From Burkholderiales bacterium (GTDB lineage Bacteria; Pseudomonadota; Gammaproteobacteria; Burkholderiales; Burkholderiaceae_C), in the NCBI GenBank assembly GCA_947453625.1, contig CANGHK010000025.1, positions 1-64,000 of the forward strand: a stretch of DNA of 64,000 nt, written 5' to 3'. Of the stretch, positions 49,392-59,306 are shown piece after piece. Numbering within the stretch: position 1 is the first letter of the stretch; each line of letters begins with the position of its first letter. The translations under genes were made by a program, and so were the position numbers. The notes below the pieces were generated by a model, which was not told the origin of the DNA, ran no database searches, and saw only the letters and a list, made by a program, of their open reading frames with translations.

Positions 49392-52349
49392 TCAGTCGGT
49401 TGAAGGCGCGTCGCTCCAGCCTCCCCTGCCCAAAGCCGCGCCCGCTGCCTGGAGCTGTTTGACACTCCGGGCAGGAGACGACAGGTAAGGGTGATCGGAA
49501 GCGCAGCCGGCGTCTATCCACGCCAGGCCGAGCAGGTCGTAGACGGGCACCCAGGCCTCACCCTGGCGCAGCAGCATGGCCGGGTTCAGCAGGTAGTGGC
49601 CGTGGCGGGCGCGCGCGAAGAGCTGCCGGGCCGGCCGGTAGCTGCTGTCGACTTCACTGCGCGCCAGCACCTGGCTGGCGTAGCTGCGCTTGCGCCGCTT
49701 GTCGCTCCACAGGTGGGGCGGCAGGCACTCAAGCACCGCGTGCAACTGCTCGGCGAAGAATCCATCGGCGTACTTCCAGACCTCTTGGCTGCGTGGCACG
49801 CAAGCCGACCACTGGGTTTTCAAGCCGGCCAGCATCAGCGTCAGCACCCAGTACTCGCCCTGGTGGCGTTCGATGCGCACCAGCCGCCCACCGGTCTGCA
49901 CATCCAGCATGACCGGCGCCAGCGCGTCGAACAGCGCCGGCAGACCGGTCTTGGCGAAGTCAGGCTCCTCCATCGCCCGGCTCACAGCCTGCTGCCAGGC
50001 CGTGTGCCCGAACTCGTCGCGCAGGTCCGGATCGGCACCCTTGGCCAACAGCGCCTGCACCAGCGGCAGGTTGGCGGCGCGCGCAGCCAGCATCAGCGGC
50101 GTGGCGCCCACGGGGGTCAGGTGGTCGGCGCCGTGCAGGTCGCACAGCCGCAGGATGTCCTTGAAATTCTTCGCGGCGTAGGCCTGCAGGTGGCGCTGGC
50201 GCAATGCGGCCACGCTGCGGCGGGCCTGGGGTTCCTGGCTCGACCACCGGGGCAGGTTCAAGTGCTGCGGCAGCGTGGTGCCGGCGCTGTAGAAACTGCT
50301 CTGGTAGACCAGGGCCTTGGCCGGCAGGAAGGACGTGGTGGCCAGGCGCTCGACCCAGCGCTGCTGGCCGTGCCACAGCGCGTAGTCGAGCAGCGTCTGC
50401 CGCTGCTTGCTGCTCGGGCTGGCGGGGTCGAGCGCCTTGGGCGCCAGCGCTTCGATGAAGGCCCGGCTCCAGGGCGTCCACGGCACCGGCTTGCCTTGCA
50501 GAAAGGTGTTGCGGATCGCGGTGGCCTGCTCCTGCTTGCCCTGCAGTTCGAGCCGGCGCGCCTCCTGGGCCCACTCTTCCTTGGTCGAGGCCGGCGTGGC
50601 ACCGCTGCGGACCTCACCGGCTTTCAGGCCGAGCAGGTCGAAGATCGGGTGGCCGGTGTCGGACTCGACCAGGGTCAGGCTCTGCACCGCGCGGGTCATC
50701 GCCACATAGAGCGCGTTGACATAGAACTTGTACAGCTCCAGCGACTTGTCGCTCTTGTCCCGGGCGCGCCGGTAGTCCAGCGCATCGCGCTGCAAGTCCT
50801 GGGGCGTGACGCCGGCGCAGACCTCGGCGTAGGCCGCGCGCTGGCCCGACACGATGCCCAGCAGCACCACATGCGGGTACTCCAGCCCCTTGGCCTCGTG
50901 CACCGAGAAGATCAGCGGCGTGCGGAACAGCGCCCGCGCCGCCGCCTTGTCGTCGTCGCGCAGCACGATGACGGCGTGGCGCACCGATGCGCGCGTGCTG
51001 GCGTCGATCTGCCTGAGCGCCGGCTCCTTGGCCGGGATCAACGTCACCTCGCCGGGCTCGCCGGACGTGCTCTGGACCAGGAAGTTGCTCTCGCGGTCTA
51101 TCGAGCCGAAGCGCGCCTGCTTGATCTTGAGCAGGGTGTTGGCCAGCTCGGTCACCGCCTGCGTGTTGCGAAAGTTGGCCTGCAGCACGTGGAGCGGCTG
51201 CTGCTGCGCGGCCGCGCCAGCCAGGCCCTGCCAGAACAGCGCCTTCACCGCCGCCCAGCTGAAGAAGTTGGGGTGCACGATCTGGTTCGAATCGCCGCAC
51301 AGCAGGAATTGACCTGGCGTCTTCAGGCAGGCCAGCACCAGGGCCAGTTGCACGCCGGTGAGGTCTTGCACCTCGTCGATGACGATGAAGTCATAGCTGG
51401 GCTGGGCCAGCGGCTTCCAGTCGTGGGCCACCAGGTTCAGGTCGAACTGGCCGGTCTCGGCCAGCCACTGCCGGTAGCGGCCGAACAGCGCATGCGCTGC
51501 CTCGCGTGCCGCCGGCGCCAGCAGACTCTGGCGTTGGCCCAGTGCCAGGTAGTCGGCCAGGCTGAGCGGCCCGGCAGGCTGGGCGCCGATGACGCCGCGA
51601 AACTCCTCGAACAGCGCATGGGCGTCCAAGTCGCCCAGCGCCTTGGCGGTGGCACGGTGCCGGTCGAACCAGCCGCGGAAGGCGTTGAAGCCGACCTCGC
51701 GGCCAGGCGGCACATGCAGCGTCTCCAGGAACTCGAGGTAGCTCAGGAACTCGGCTTCCTGGTCCGCGTTCTGGTACCCGTGGGCGTCGTACAGCGCGCG
51801 CGCCGACTGCGCCAGGTAGGCCGACTGGGTGACGTAGAGCACCCGGCCAGAGGCCTCGCGCAGCTTGGCCAGCGTGACGGCGGTCTTGCCCGAGCCGGCC
51901 GAGCCCACCAACACCACCGGCGCGGGCAGGCGGCGCACGGCCTCCTGGGCATCGTCGAACACGATGGGCTTGTCGAGCAGTTCGAACTCGGCGCGCGTGG
52001 GATGCAACCAGCGCAGCGGCACGGCTTCGGCAGCGCTCAGCGCCGGCTCGGTGGTGGGCTCTTGCTCGATCTTGGCCTCGTCGACCGGCGCGCCGCGCAG
52101 AAAACGGGACTTTTCGTAGGCGTGGTTGGCGATCACCTCCAGCGCCAGGCACACCGTCTCGCCGCCGTGGCGCCCGAACTGCAACAGCAGCCGGTTGCTG
52201 TGGTCCAGCTTGGCGCGGTAATAGCCGCCGACATGCAGCTTCTTGACGTCGGGGCTCTTGAAGTCGCCCGCCTCGATGGCCGCGCGGACCTTGGCGAAAG
52301 CCGGCTTGACCCGCTTGAGGTCGAGGTCCTTGTACTGGAGCAGGCGCAT
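49392..52349 (-). CDS. UvrD-like helicase with RelE/ParE-like N-terminus and ankyrin repeats
   Basis: 985 aa. Residues 1-88 (DLKRVKPAFAKVRAAIEAG, GGYYRAKLDHSNRLLLQF, LEVIANHAYEKSRFLRG) look like a RelE/ParE-type toxin fold. Walker A GSAGSGKT is at 149-156 and Walker B VIDEVQD at 323-329. ANFRNTQAV, VHEAKGLEYPHVVLLG and LYVAMTRAVQSLTLVE complete a superfamily-1 helicase. One to two ankyrin repeats (GATPLMLAARAANLPLVQAL, KGADPDLRDEFGHTAWQQAV) lie near 740-790, followed by an unassigned C-terminus. ATG 52349. It is 32 bp downstream of the DMT transporter. Possible roles are RNA/DNA surveillance or defence; not established. Confidence 0.85.
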   Translation of the reverse strand: MRLLQYKDLDLKRVKPAFAKVRAAIEAGDFKSPDVKKLHVGGYYRAKLDHSNRLLLQFGRHGGETVCLALEVIANHAYEKSRFLRGAPVDEAKIEQEPTTEPALSAAEAVPLRWLHPTRAEFELLDKPIVFDDAQEAVRRLPAPVVLVGSAGSGKTAVTLAKLREASGRVLYVTQSAYLAQSARALYDAHGYQNADQEAEFLSYLEFLETLHVPPGREVGFNAFRGWFDRHRATAKALGDLDAHALFEEFRGVIGAQPAGPLSLADYLALGQRQSLLAPAAREAAHALFGRYRQWLAETGQFDLNLVAHDWKPLAQPSYDFIVIDEVQDLTGVQLALVLACLKTPGQFLLCGDSNQIVHPNFFSWAAVKALFWQGLAGAAAQQQPLHVLQANFRNTQAVTELANTLLKIKQARFGSIDRESNFLVQSTSGEPGEVTLIPAKEPALRQIDASTRASVRHAVIVLRDDDKAAARALFRTPLIFSVHEAKGLEYPHVVLLGIVSGQRAAYAEVCAGVTPQDLQRDALDYRRARDKSDKSLELYKFYVNALYVAMTRAVQSLTLVESDTGHPIFDLLGLKAGEVRSGATPASTKEEWAQEARRLELQGKQEQATAIRNTFLQGKPVPWTPWSRAFIEALAPKALDPASPSSKQRQTLLDYALWHGQQRWVERLATTSFLPAKALVYQSSFYSAGTTLPQHLNLPRWSSQEPQARRSVAALRQRHLQAYAAKNFKDILRLCDLHGADHLTPVGATPLMLAARAANLPLVQALLAKGADPDLRDEFGHTAWQQAVSRAMEEPDFAKTGLPALFDALAPVMLDVQTGGRLVRIERHQGEYWVLTLMLAGLKTQWSACVPRSQEVWKYADGFFAEQLHAVLECLPPHLWSDKRRKRSYASQVLARSEVDSSYRPARQLFARARHGHYLLNPAMLLRQGEAWVPVYDLLGLAWIDAGCASDHPYLSSPARSVKQLQAAGAALGRGGWSDAPSTD

Positions 52350-52381
52350 GGGCGGGTCAGGATCGAGGGCTGGAGGAAGAC

Positions 52382-53350
52382 TTATTCTGCCGGGGCAATC
52401 CGCGCGGTGCGCGCGCGCTGCCACTGCATGGTGAGCACCCCGGCCAGCACGACTGCGCCGCCGATCCACTGCTCGGCCAGCGGCTGCACGCCGAAAAACA
52501 GCAGCGAGATCAGCACCGCGAACACCGGCACCATGTTCTGCCACAGGCCGCCGGTCTGGATGCCCAGGCGATTGACGCCGGTGTTCCAGGCCACGGTGGC
52601 CAGTGCGGTGCAGAACACCGCCGCCACCAGCAACTGGATCACCGGCAGCGGCGCCGGGTGCAGGTTGGGCGGACCCACCAGGCCGGTCGCCCAAGCGCCG
52701 GCCCAGAACAGCAGCAGCCAAGGCATTGCCCCGAACGTGGTGAGGTAGGTGCGCCGCAGCTGCGTCGTCTCGGGCGCAAACCAGCGCTGGGCCAGGATCG
52801 AGTAGGCGGTCCAGCTGCAGATGGCCAGCACCACCAGAACCTCGCCGCCCCGCGGGCTGAACGCCGTGGCCAGCGCGGTGCCGGGGATGCCGGCCTGCGC
52901 CCGGCCCCCGATGGCGATGCCGGCGCCGATCAGCGTGAGCGCGGTGGCGGCCCAGAAGCCGCGTTCGAGCCGGGCGCCGGTCATCAGCCGCGACACCACC
53001 GCCACGTACACCGGCGAGCCGGCCGACAGCGCGGCCACCGTCATCGGGTGGGTGCGGTGCAGGCCCAGGTTGTAGAGCACCAGGAAACCGGCCACGCACA
53101 GGCTCAGCACCGCCACCCGCCACAGCGGGATGGGCGAGCGCAGCTGGGGCACACCGAGCGAGGCTGCCAACAGGGCGCCGAGCAGCAGCGTGGCCACGGC
53201 GTAGCGCAGCGGCGAGATCCAGAACGGATCGAAATGCTCCAGCAGCGCTGCCGTCAGGGGCAGATTCAAGCCCCACAGCACGCTGGCCGCCAGGTAGCTC
53301 CCCGTGCCGATCAGGGCCGCGCGCCGGGTGGTGGCGACCAACGCGCTCAC
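52382..53350 (-). CDS. EamA/DMT-family membrane transporter
   Basis: 322 aa with ten hydrophobic segments arranged as two EamA repeats (about 15-150 and 175-310), the drug/metabolite transporter fold. Substrate unknown. The start ATG 53350 overlaps the stop of the flavin oxidoreductase gene as ATGA, so the two are coupled. Confidence 0.9.
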   Translation of the reverse strand: MSALVATTRRAALIGTGSYLAASVLWGLNLPLTAALLEHFDPFWISPLRYAVATLLLGALLAASLGVPQLRSPIPLWRVAVLSLCVAGFLVLYNLGLHRTHPMTVAALSAGSPVYVAVVSRLMTGARLERGFWAATALTLIGAGIAIGGRAQAGIPGTALATAFSPRGGEVLVVLAICSWTAYSILAQRWFAPETTQLRRTYLTTFGAMPWLLLFWAGAWATGLVGPPNLHPAPLPVIQLLVAAVFCTALATVAWNTGVNRLGIQTGGLWQNMVPVFAVLISLLFFGVQPLAEQWIGGAVVLAGVLTMQWQRARTARIAPAE

Positions 53351-54471
53351 TCGTCGGCCACGAAGCGCGGCCAGGTGCTGCTCACATAGTTCAGAAAAGC
53401 CGGGCCCAGGCCCTCGGCCTGCAGGTGGGCGCGGCTGACGGGCCGCTCGATGCAGCGGAAATCGGGGTCAGCCAGCGCAAGCCGGGCAAAGTCATGGTGC
53501 AGCATCGCGCCGCGGCCGATCAGCACGAAGTCGACACCGGCCTCCAGGCAGCGGCGGGCGGTGGCCGCGTCCATGATCTTGCCGGCCACACCGAGCCGGG
53601 TGGCGCCGCGCTCCAGCGCCGCAAAGTGCGCGATCAGCGGCTGGCCCGCGAAGTCCGGGTCGAGCGGCGGCTTGAAGCAGTCCCACAACGACATGTCCAG
53701 ATAGTCGAGCCGGCCATCGGCCAGCACCTGCCGGGCCAGCGCCAGCGACTCGGGCATCGGGATGCCGAAGCGCTCGGGCGACAGTCGCAGGCCCAGCTGA
53801 AAGTCCGGCCCGGTGGCCGCGCGCACGCCGGCGATCAACTCGAACAGGATGCGGCTGCGGTTGGCGAAGCTGCCGCCGTAGCGGTCGCTGCGCTGGTTGT
53901 GCTCGGCGTCCAGGAACTGGGCCAGCAGGTAGCCATGCGCGCCGTGCAGCTCGACGCCCTGAAAGCCGGCCTGCTCGGCGCGCCGCGCGGCGGCGATGAA
54001 GTCCTGCACCAGTTGCTCGACCTCGGCGGTGGCCAGCGCCCGGGCGCCGGTCTCGACGTCGTCCCAGGGCGCGACCAAGGGCTGGCCGCTGAGCGCGCGG
54101 TCGGCGCGCAGGCCCGAGTGCTGGAGTTGCAGACAGGACACGCTGCCGCCGGCATGGATGCCCTGGGCCAGCCGGGCCAGCCCGGGCAGGTGCGCATCAG
54201 ACCAGACCCCCAGCTGCCCCGGGAAGCCCTGGCCCGAGGCCTGGACATGGGCAGCACAGGTCATGGTCATGCCGAATCCGCCCTGGGCCCGCATCGTCAG
54301 CCAGCGGTATTCGTCGTCGCCCAGCGTGCCGTCGGCGTGGCTCTGCCAGTTGGTCAACGGCGCCAGCGTGATGCGGTTGGCCCAGGCCGGCCCGCGGGTC
54401 AGGTGCAAGGGTTCGGCAAGGACGGGCGCTTGCGGGGTCGGTTGGGTCGTTGGTTCGGTCGTCATCGGCAT
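53347..54471 (-). CDS. Old-yellow-enzyme family NADH:flavin oxidoreductase
   Basis: 374 aa TIM-barrel flavoprotein. FMN and active-site blocks: ITLAPLTNWQSHADG, CLQLQHSGLRA, AGFQGVELHGAHGYLLAQFLD (His-Gly-Ala-His), RSDRYGGSFANRSR, and the C-terminal phosphate-binding part VDFVLIGRGAMLHHDF. Reduces activated C=C bonds. The physiological substrate is unknown. First gene of a likely operon with the DMT transporter and helicase. Confidence 0.92.
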   Translation of the reverse strand: MPMTTEPTTQPTPQAPVLAEPLHLTRGPAWANRITLAPLTNWQSHADGTLGDDEYRWLTMRAQGGFGMTMTCAAHVQASGQGFPGQLGVWSDAHLPGLARLAQGIHAGGSVSCLQLQHSGLRADRALSGQPLVAPWDDVETGARALATAEVEQLVQDFIAAARRAEQAGFQGVELHGAHGYLLAQFLDAEHNQRSDRYGGSFANRSRILFELIAGVRAATGPDFQLGLRLSPERFGIPMPESLALARQVLADGRLDYLDMSLWDCFKPPLDPDFAGQPLIAHFAALERGATRLGVAGKIMDAATARRCLEAGVDFVLIGRGAMLHHDFARLALADPDFRCIERPVSRAHLQAEGLGPAFLNYVSSTWPRFVADE

Positions 54472-54570
54472 CCTCGCGGTTCGCCGCAGTGTGGCCTGCC
54501 CGATGCCGGCCCGGCTAACACCTGGGCGACAGGCAGGGCAGAAGTGCCGACGCGGCGTCAGCCGCCGGAT

Positions 54571-55395
54571 CTAAGCCTGCCGTACCAGCGCCAGCTGGCG
54601 CGATTGCACCACCAGTTGCCCGGTGGAATCCCACAGCGCGCCGTCTTCGACCACCCGGCCGTCGCTCAGATCGTGCGACCAGAACTGCCCCAGCAGCCAG
54701 CCCGGCGCCGGCCGGCGGCGCAGGTGCACCGTCAGCTCGATCGTGGGCACCCAGCCCACCATGCCCAGCAGGCCGAACACCGCCGGCGGAAACGCGTCGG
54801 CCATCAGCAGACAGGCCAGCGCGTCGGGCGCACGGCCATCGGTGAAGCGGATCCAGCCGGTGACCCGGGCCTGGCCGGCGGCACCGGGCACGGCCTCGTC
54901 GGGATGCAGGCGTATGTCCAGCCGATCCAGTATGGGCAGGGCCACGCCCTGGGCGGGGGCCGAGCGGGTGAGGCAAGCCTCGGGTGGCGGGATGTCGGGC
55001 ATGGCCCGGGTCAGCAGCGGCGGCGGGGCGGCATCGGGCTCCCCCAGATGGCCCATCGTGGCCAGCAGTTCCAGCCTTGCGCTGCCTTCCTGCTCCAAGG
55101 TGGCCCTGACGGTGCTGAGCGTGCGGCCACTGCGCAGCAACTGGGTCTCGATGCGGCAGGGCAGCCCGGCCAGCCCGGGACGCAGGTAGTGCACGGTGAT
55201 GCTCAGTGGGTCGGGCTGCAGGGGCGTGCACTGCCGCAGCGCCTGGGCCGCCAGCGCCAGCAGGTAGCCACCGTTGGGGTTGGCGCCGATGTTCCAGGCC
55301 GGATGGACATGGCCCGCGAAGGCGGTTGTGGCGCCCGGGCGGTCGGGCAAGGGCCCGAGCGGGGTCAAGCGGATGTCGTCGTCGAAGAGGCTCAT
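54571..55395 (-). CDS. Acyl-CoA thioesterase-like double-hotdog protein
   Basis: 274 aa with two hotdog halves: N-terminal PAWNIGANPNGGYLLALAAQ and LSITVHYLRPGLAG; C-terminal MVGWVPTIELTVHLRRRP, GQFWSHDLSDGRVVEDGALWD. This is the TesB-like thioesterase superfamily form with N- and C-terminal acyl-CoA thioesterase domains. ATG 55395 gives the domain N-terminus MSLFDDD. Hydrolysis of acyl-CoA is likely; chain length unknown. Confidence 0.85.
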   Translation of the reverse strand: MSLFDDDIRLTPLGPLPDRPGATTAFAGHVHPAWNIGANPNGGYLLALAAQALRQCTPLQPDPLSITVHYLRPGLAGLPCRIETQLLRSGRTLSTVRATLEQEGSARLELLATMGHLGEPDAAPPPLLTRAMPDIPPPEACLTRSAPAQGVALPILDRLDIRLHPDEAVPGAAGQARVTGWIRFTDGRAPDALACLLMADAFPPAVFGLLGMVGWVPTIELTVHLRRRPAPGWLLGQFWSHDLSDGRVVEDGALWDSTGQLVVQSRQLALVRQA

Positions 55396-55578
55396 GCGCG
55401 GATTGTCCGCGAGGCCGCCTGGGCAGCAGCAGACTCGCGCGGCGGGTGGGCGGGCAGGACCCAGGGTCACCCGGACTGCACCGCCACGGATACGCACGCC
55501 AGGACGAAGCCCTACAGTGTTCAGGCCCGTGCTTTCACAGCTACCGTGCACACCCGCCCACCGTCCGGAGATCACCGC

Positions 55579-56448
55579 ATGACCGATTCATCCCCCTACA
55601 CGCCACCGAATGTCTGGTCCTGGAACAAGGAAAGCGGTGGCCGCTTTGCGACCATCAACCGGCCGATCGCGGGTGCGACGCACGAGAAAGAACTGCCCGT
55701 TGGGCGCCATCCTTTGCAGTTGTACTCGCTGGCAACCCCGAACGGCGTCAAAGTCACGGTGATGCTGGAGGAGTTGCTGGCATTGGGCCATCGCGGTGCC
55801 GAGTACGACGCCTGGCTGATCCCGATCAGCGACGGCCAACAATTCGGCAGCGGCTTCGTCGGGATCAATCCCAATTCGAAGATCCCGGCCCTGCTGGACC
55901 GCAGCGGGCCAGCGCCGGTGCGCGTGTTCGAGTCCGGCGCCATCCTGCTGCACCTGGCCGAGAAGTTTGGGGCCTTTGTGCCGGCCAGCGGGCCTGAGCG
56001 CGCCGAATGCCTGTCCTGGCTGTTCTGGCAGATGGGCAGCGCGCCCTTCCTCGGCGGCGGATTCGGCCACTTCTATGCCTACGCGCCGACCAAGATCGAA
56101 TACGCAATCGATCGCTACGCGATGGAGGTCAAGCGCCAGCTCGATGTGCTGGACCGGCGCCTCGCCGACAGCCCGTTTCTGGCGGGCGACGACTACTCGA
56201 TTGCCGACATGGCGGCCTGGCCCTGGTACGGCACGCTTGCACAGGGTCAGCTCTACGAGGCAGGGGAGTTCCTGCAGGTTCAGGACTACAAGAACGTCCT
56301 GCGCTGGACGGACCAGATCGCCCAGCGGACGGCGGTGCAGCGCGGACGCATGGTCAACCGCACCTGGGGTCCGCCGTCCAGCCAACTCCCCGAGCGCCAT
56401 GATGCGGGCGACTTCGACACACAGATCCCCGTGCCACCCCGCCCATAG
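55579..56448 (+). CDS. yghU: YghU-type glutathione S-transferase (disulfide-bond oxidoreductase)
   Basis: 289 aa nu-class GST. N-terminal extension (YTPPNVWSWNKESGGRFATINRP, a YghU hallmark), thioredoxin-like domain with ATPNGVKVTVMLEELL and NPNSKIPAL, and an all-helical C-terminal domain with AWPWYGTLAQGQLY. These proteins bind two glutathione molecules and reduce disulfides. Single gene, divergent from the thioesterase. Confidence 0.93.
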   Translation: MTDSSPYTPPNVWSWNKESGGRFATINRPIAGATHEKELPVGRHPLQLYSLATPNGVKVTVMLEELLALGHRGAEYDAWLIPISDGQQFGSGFVGINPNSKIPALLDRSGPAPVRVFESGAILLHLAEKFGAFVPASGPERAECLSWLFWQMGSAPFLGGGFGHFYAYAPTKIEYAIDRYAMEVKRQLDVLDRRLADSPFLAGDDYSIADMAAWPWYGTLAQGQLYEAGEFLQVQDYKNVLRWTDQIAQRTAVQRGRMVNRTWGPPSSQLPERHDAGDFDTQIPVPPRP

Positions 56449-56649
56449 ACCACGCCTGCCGCAGCGGGCGGCGCGCACGGCCTGGATGACAAGGATCGAA
56501 GAGGCCCCCACCGGCGGACTTGCGCAGCCGCACGACCATCGCCAACCCGCCCGCAAAGCGACTGTCACTTCGTGCGCCGCGTCCCAGTCGAAGAATACAT
56601 GCGGCCCAGGAAATGGGCACGAGCGGGGCAGATATGGGCCACAACGCAA

Positions 56650-56673
56650 AACGCCGACCTATCGGTCGGCGTT
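56650..56673 (-). terminator. Intrinsic terminator of tRNA-fMet
   Basis: Perfect 10-bp stem AACGCCGACC with a 4-nt loop, followed on the minus strand by GTTTTGCGTT. It begins 38 bp after the tRNA 3' end. Confidence 0.7.
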
Positions 56674-56710
56674 AGCTTGAATCTACGTACTTTATCCTGC
56701 TGGTATTTCT

Positions 56711-56787
<77 letters not shown>

Positions 56788-56799
56788 ACTGATTAATGA

Positions 56800-56805
56800 A
56801 GTATA
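56800..56805 (-). promoter_or_regulatory. -10 box of the tRNA-fMet promoter
   Basis: TATACT on the minus strand, 12 nt before the tRNA 5' end, so +1 is near 56793. The -35 is weak: TTGTCC lies 20 bp upstream. Confidence 0.5.
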
Positions 56806-56927
56806 GCACAAGCACCAGACAGTGCGGACAATTTTCCGAAGAAAGGCCAGATACCCGGCCCATGAACACCCCCATCGCGGCCAACCACCTCCCGCCAGGA
56901 TCGACCGTCACCGGCTGCCGCGAACCC

Positions 56928-58760
56928 TCACAACCCGGCGTCAGCCAGCGTCTTTTCAAATTGCCGGGCATCCTGAAAGCCGACGACCCTCGAACGCGGA
57001 AGTTCCTGCCCGTGGGCGTCGAAGAACAGCGTGCCGGGCGGCCCGAACAGGTTGAAACGCCGCAGCAAGGCACGTTGCGAGTCTGTGTTGGCGGTCACGT
57101 CAGCCTTGAGCAGCACCGCCTGCACCAGACGACGGGCCACCTTCTCATCGCCGAATGTGGAACGCTCCATCTCCTTGCATGAGACGCACCAGTCGGCGTA
57201 GAAATCGAGCACCACCGGACGCCCCGCAGCAGCCCGCAAGGCCTCATCGAAGGCAGCCTCGCTCTTGATCACCTGGAAGGTCGGACCCGGCGCCGCGACG
57301 CTGCCAACCGACGTGAAATGCGCCAGCGGACGCAGCGGGTCGCTGCCCCCCGATGCCGCGCCCACGATCTGCACCACACCCAGCGTGAGGGCGACCACGC
57401 CCAGCGCCCGCTGCAGACCGGTCCGCAGGATATGGACATGATGCACGGGCGCCGTGAAGGGCCCCAGCAGGAATCCCGTCAGCAACAGCAGCAGTCCCCA
57501 GAGCCCGAGCACGAAGGCCGACGCCAGCACCGGTTGCGCCACCCACAGGGCCACGCCCAGCATCATCAAGCCGAACAGGCGCTTGACACCGTGCATCCAG
57601 GCCCCAGCCTTGGGCACCCAGCGGCCGGCTGACGCGCCCAGCAGCAGCAAGGGCACGCTCATGCCTGCCGCCATAGCGAACAAGGCCGCGCCGCCTTGCA
57701 GCACGTCGCCGCTCTGGCTGATGAACAACAGGGCCCCGGCCAGCGGCGCGGTCACGCAGGGGCTGACGATCAGTGCCGAAACACCGCCCATCACGAACAC
57801 GCCGGCCAGGCGGCCCGCGGGCAAGCGGTTCGCATGGCTGGTCATGTGACCCGTGAAAGCTGAAGGCAGACGCAACTCGTAGACGTCGAACATCGACAGC
57901 GAGAACACAACCAGCAACAGGGAGAAACCACCTATCGCCCAGGGTGTCTGCAGCGCCGCTGCGAAACCTTCACCGGCCAGCCCGGCCGCCAAACCCAGCG
58001 CGGTGTAAACCAGCGCCATGCCGAGCGAATAGGCCCCAGCCAGCACCAAGCCTCGCCAACGTGTCGGCTTCTCCTCGACGCCGACGATCAGCGACGAAAG
58101 TATGGGCAGCATTGGCAGCACGCAAGGTGTCAGCGACAGCAGCAAGCCAAGACCGAAAAACACGCCCAGCACCTGCCAGAGACGCCCTGAGCGCAAGACC
58201 CTGTCGACCAGCGCACCCTCGGAACCACCCGCCGCCTCGCGTGCGCCGGCAGCCGGGTTGGGCGCAGCCAAGGCCGGGCCGGACACCGGACTGACCAGCG
58301 CGGGATCCAGGCGGAACTTGCTGGTCATCGGCGGGTAGCACAGCCCCGCGTCGGCGCAGCCCTGGGACACCACCGACAGGGTGAACAGCCCGTCTGCCTG
58401 GGCGATGGGCACGCCGATCCGCAGATCGCCGCGGTAGGTCTCGACGTTTTTCTGGAGGTTCTGATCGAACTTGACCTTGCCGGGCGGAATCTCGGTGGCC
58501 CCTAGCGTTGCGCCCGTGGCGCTGACGCGCAACGCATCGCGGTAGGCGTAGTAGCCCGTGACGATGTGCACCAACACCTCAGCGCGGTCGACGGACAACA
58601 TCCGCGCGCTGACGACGAAAGCCTGTTCCGGCGGCAGAAAGTCCTCCGCCGACCAGGCCGGTGCGCAGGCCATCAGCCACAGCCCAGCAACGAGCCTGGC
58701 CAGGAGATCGGACCACCGGCGCAGCCGGACAATCCATTGGAAAAACAGCAGTGCAGACAT
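56928..58760 (-). CDS. dsbD: DsbD, protein-disulfide reductase (thiol:disulfide interchange)
   Basis: 610 aa. Signal peptide (to about residue 38), periplasmic alpha domain with Cys pair (GCADAGLCYPP), eight-helix beta domain with the redox cysteines in LTPCVLPM and SPCVTAPL, and a C-terminal thioredoxin-like gamma domain with CVSC (FYADWCVSCKEMERS). Transfers electrons from cytoplasmic thioredoxin to periplasmic DsbC and cytochrome-c-maturation partners. ATG 58760 is chosen; the open frame extends to a TTG at 58820, which would break the signal peptide. Single gene between tRNA-fMet and the ribosomal operon. Confidence 0.95.
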   Translation of the reverse strand: MSALLFFQWIVRLRRWSDLLARLVAGLWLMACAPAWSAEDFLPPEQAFVVSARMLSVDRAEVLVHIVTGYYAYRDALRVSATGATLGATEIPPGKVKFDQNLQKNVETYRGDLRIGVPIAQADGLFTLSVVSQGCADAGLCYPPMTSKFRLDPALVSPVSGPALAAPNPAAGAREAAGGSEGALVDRVLRSGRLWQVLGVFFGLGLLLSLTPCVLPMLPILSSLIVGVEEKPTRWRGLVLAGAYSLGMALVYTALGLAAGLAGEGFAAALQTPWAIGGFSLLLVVFSLSMFDVYELRLPSAFTGHMTSHANRLPAGRLAGVFVMGGVSALIVSPCVTAPLAGALLFISQSGDVLQGGAALFAMAAGMSVPLLLLGASAGRWVPKAGAWMHGVKRLFGLMMLGVALWVAQPVLASAFVLGLWGLLLLLTGFLLGPFTAPVHHVHILRTGLQRALGVVALTLGVVQIVGAASGGSDPLRPLAHFTSVGSVAAPGPTFQVIKSEAAFDEALRAAAGRPVVLDFYADWCVSCKEMERSTFGDEKVARRLVQAVLLKADVTANTDSQRALLRRFNLFGPPGTLFFDAHGQELPRSRVVGFQDARQFEKTLADAGL

Positions 58761-58835
58761 GTTTGACAAGGCCGGGCGGCAAACAGTGATTCCGCTGCTA
58801 TTTTCGAACAGGATCGTCAAGCAGTTCGAAGGACG

Positions 58836-58861
58836 AAAAAAAGCCAGCGCGAAGGCTGGCT
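58836..58861 (-). terminator. Rho-independent terminator of the secY-alpha ribosomal operon
   Basis: On the minus strand AGCCAGC-CTTCGC-GCTGGCT is followed directly by T7. The 7-bp stem with T-run lies 47 bp past the rplQ stop. It also protects dsbD from read-through. Confidence 0.9.
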
Positions 58862-58907
58862 CATTTCACTCGGATCGCGACGGGCGCGAAGCGCTTGGAA
58901 CAACAGC

Positions 58908-59306
58908 TTACTCGCCAGCGACGTCGCCGCCGACAGCCACCGTGGTGTCGGGACGGTCGACCAGTTCGACGAAGGCCATCGGCGCGTTGTCACCGACGCG
59001 GAAGCCCATCTTCAGGATGCGGGTGTAACCGCCCGGACGGGTCAGGTAGCGCGGGCCCAGTTCCTTGAACAGCTTGAGCACCACTTCGCGGTCACGCAGA
59101 CGCGCGAACGCGAGCCGGTGGTTGGCAACGGTCGGGTTCTTGGCCAGGGTGATCAGCGGCTCGACGACCCGGCGCAATTCCTTGGCCTTGGGCAGCGTGG
59201 TCTTGATGGCCTCGTGCTCGAGCAGCGAAACACACATGTTGCGCAGCATCGCGGCGCGGTGCTCGCTGGTACGGTTGAGTTTGCGAAGTCCGTTGCGGTG
59301 ACGCAT
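58908..59306 (-). CDS. rplQ: 50S ribosomal protein L17
   Basis: 132 aa, complete. Begins [17 protein letters not shown], typical L17, with [10 protein letters not shown] and FVELVDRP. Last gene of the operon, 108 bp after rpoA. Confidence 0.98.
   Translation of the reverse strand: MRHRNGLRKLNRTSEHRAAMLRNMCVSLLEHEAIKTTLPKAKELRRVVEPLITLAKNPTVANHRLAFARLRDREVVLKLFKELGPRYLTRPGGYTRILKMGFRVGDNAPMAFVELVDRPDTTVAVGGDVAGE

Noticed and set aside
49491-52748. 1085-codon plus-strand ORF opposite the UvrD-like helicase
   Set aside because: Gln/Arg/Gly-rich antisense shadow; the minus strand has all helicase motifs.
56449-56640. Possible small gene between yghU and tRNA-fMet
   Set aside because: Short ORFs here are shadows with no ribosome site or recognisable sequence.
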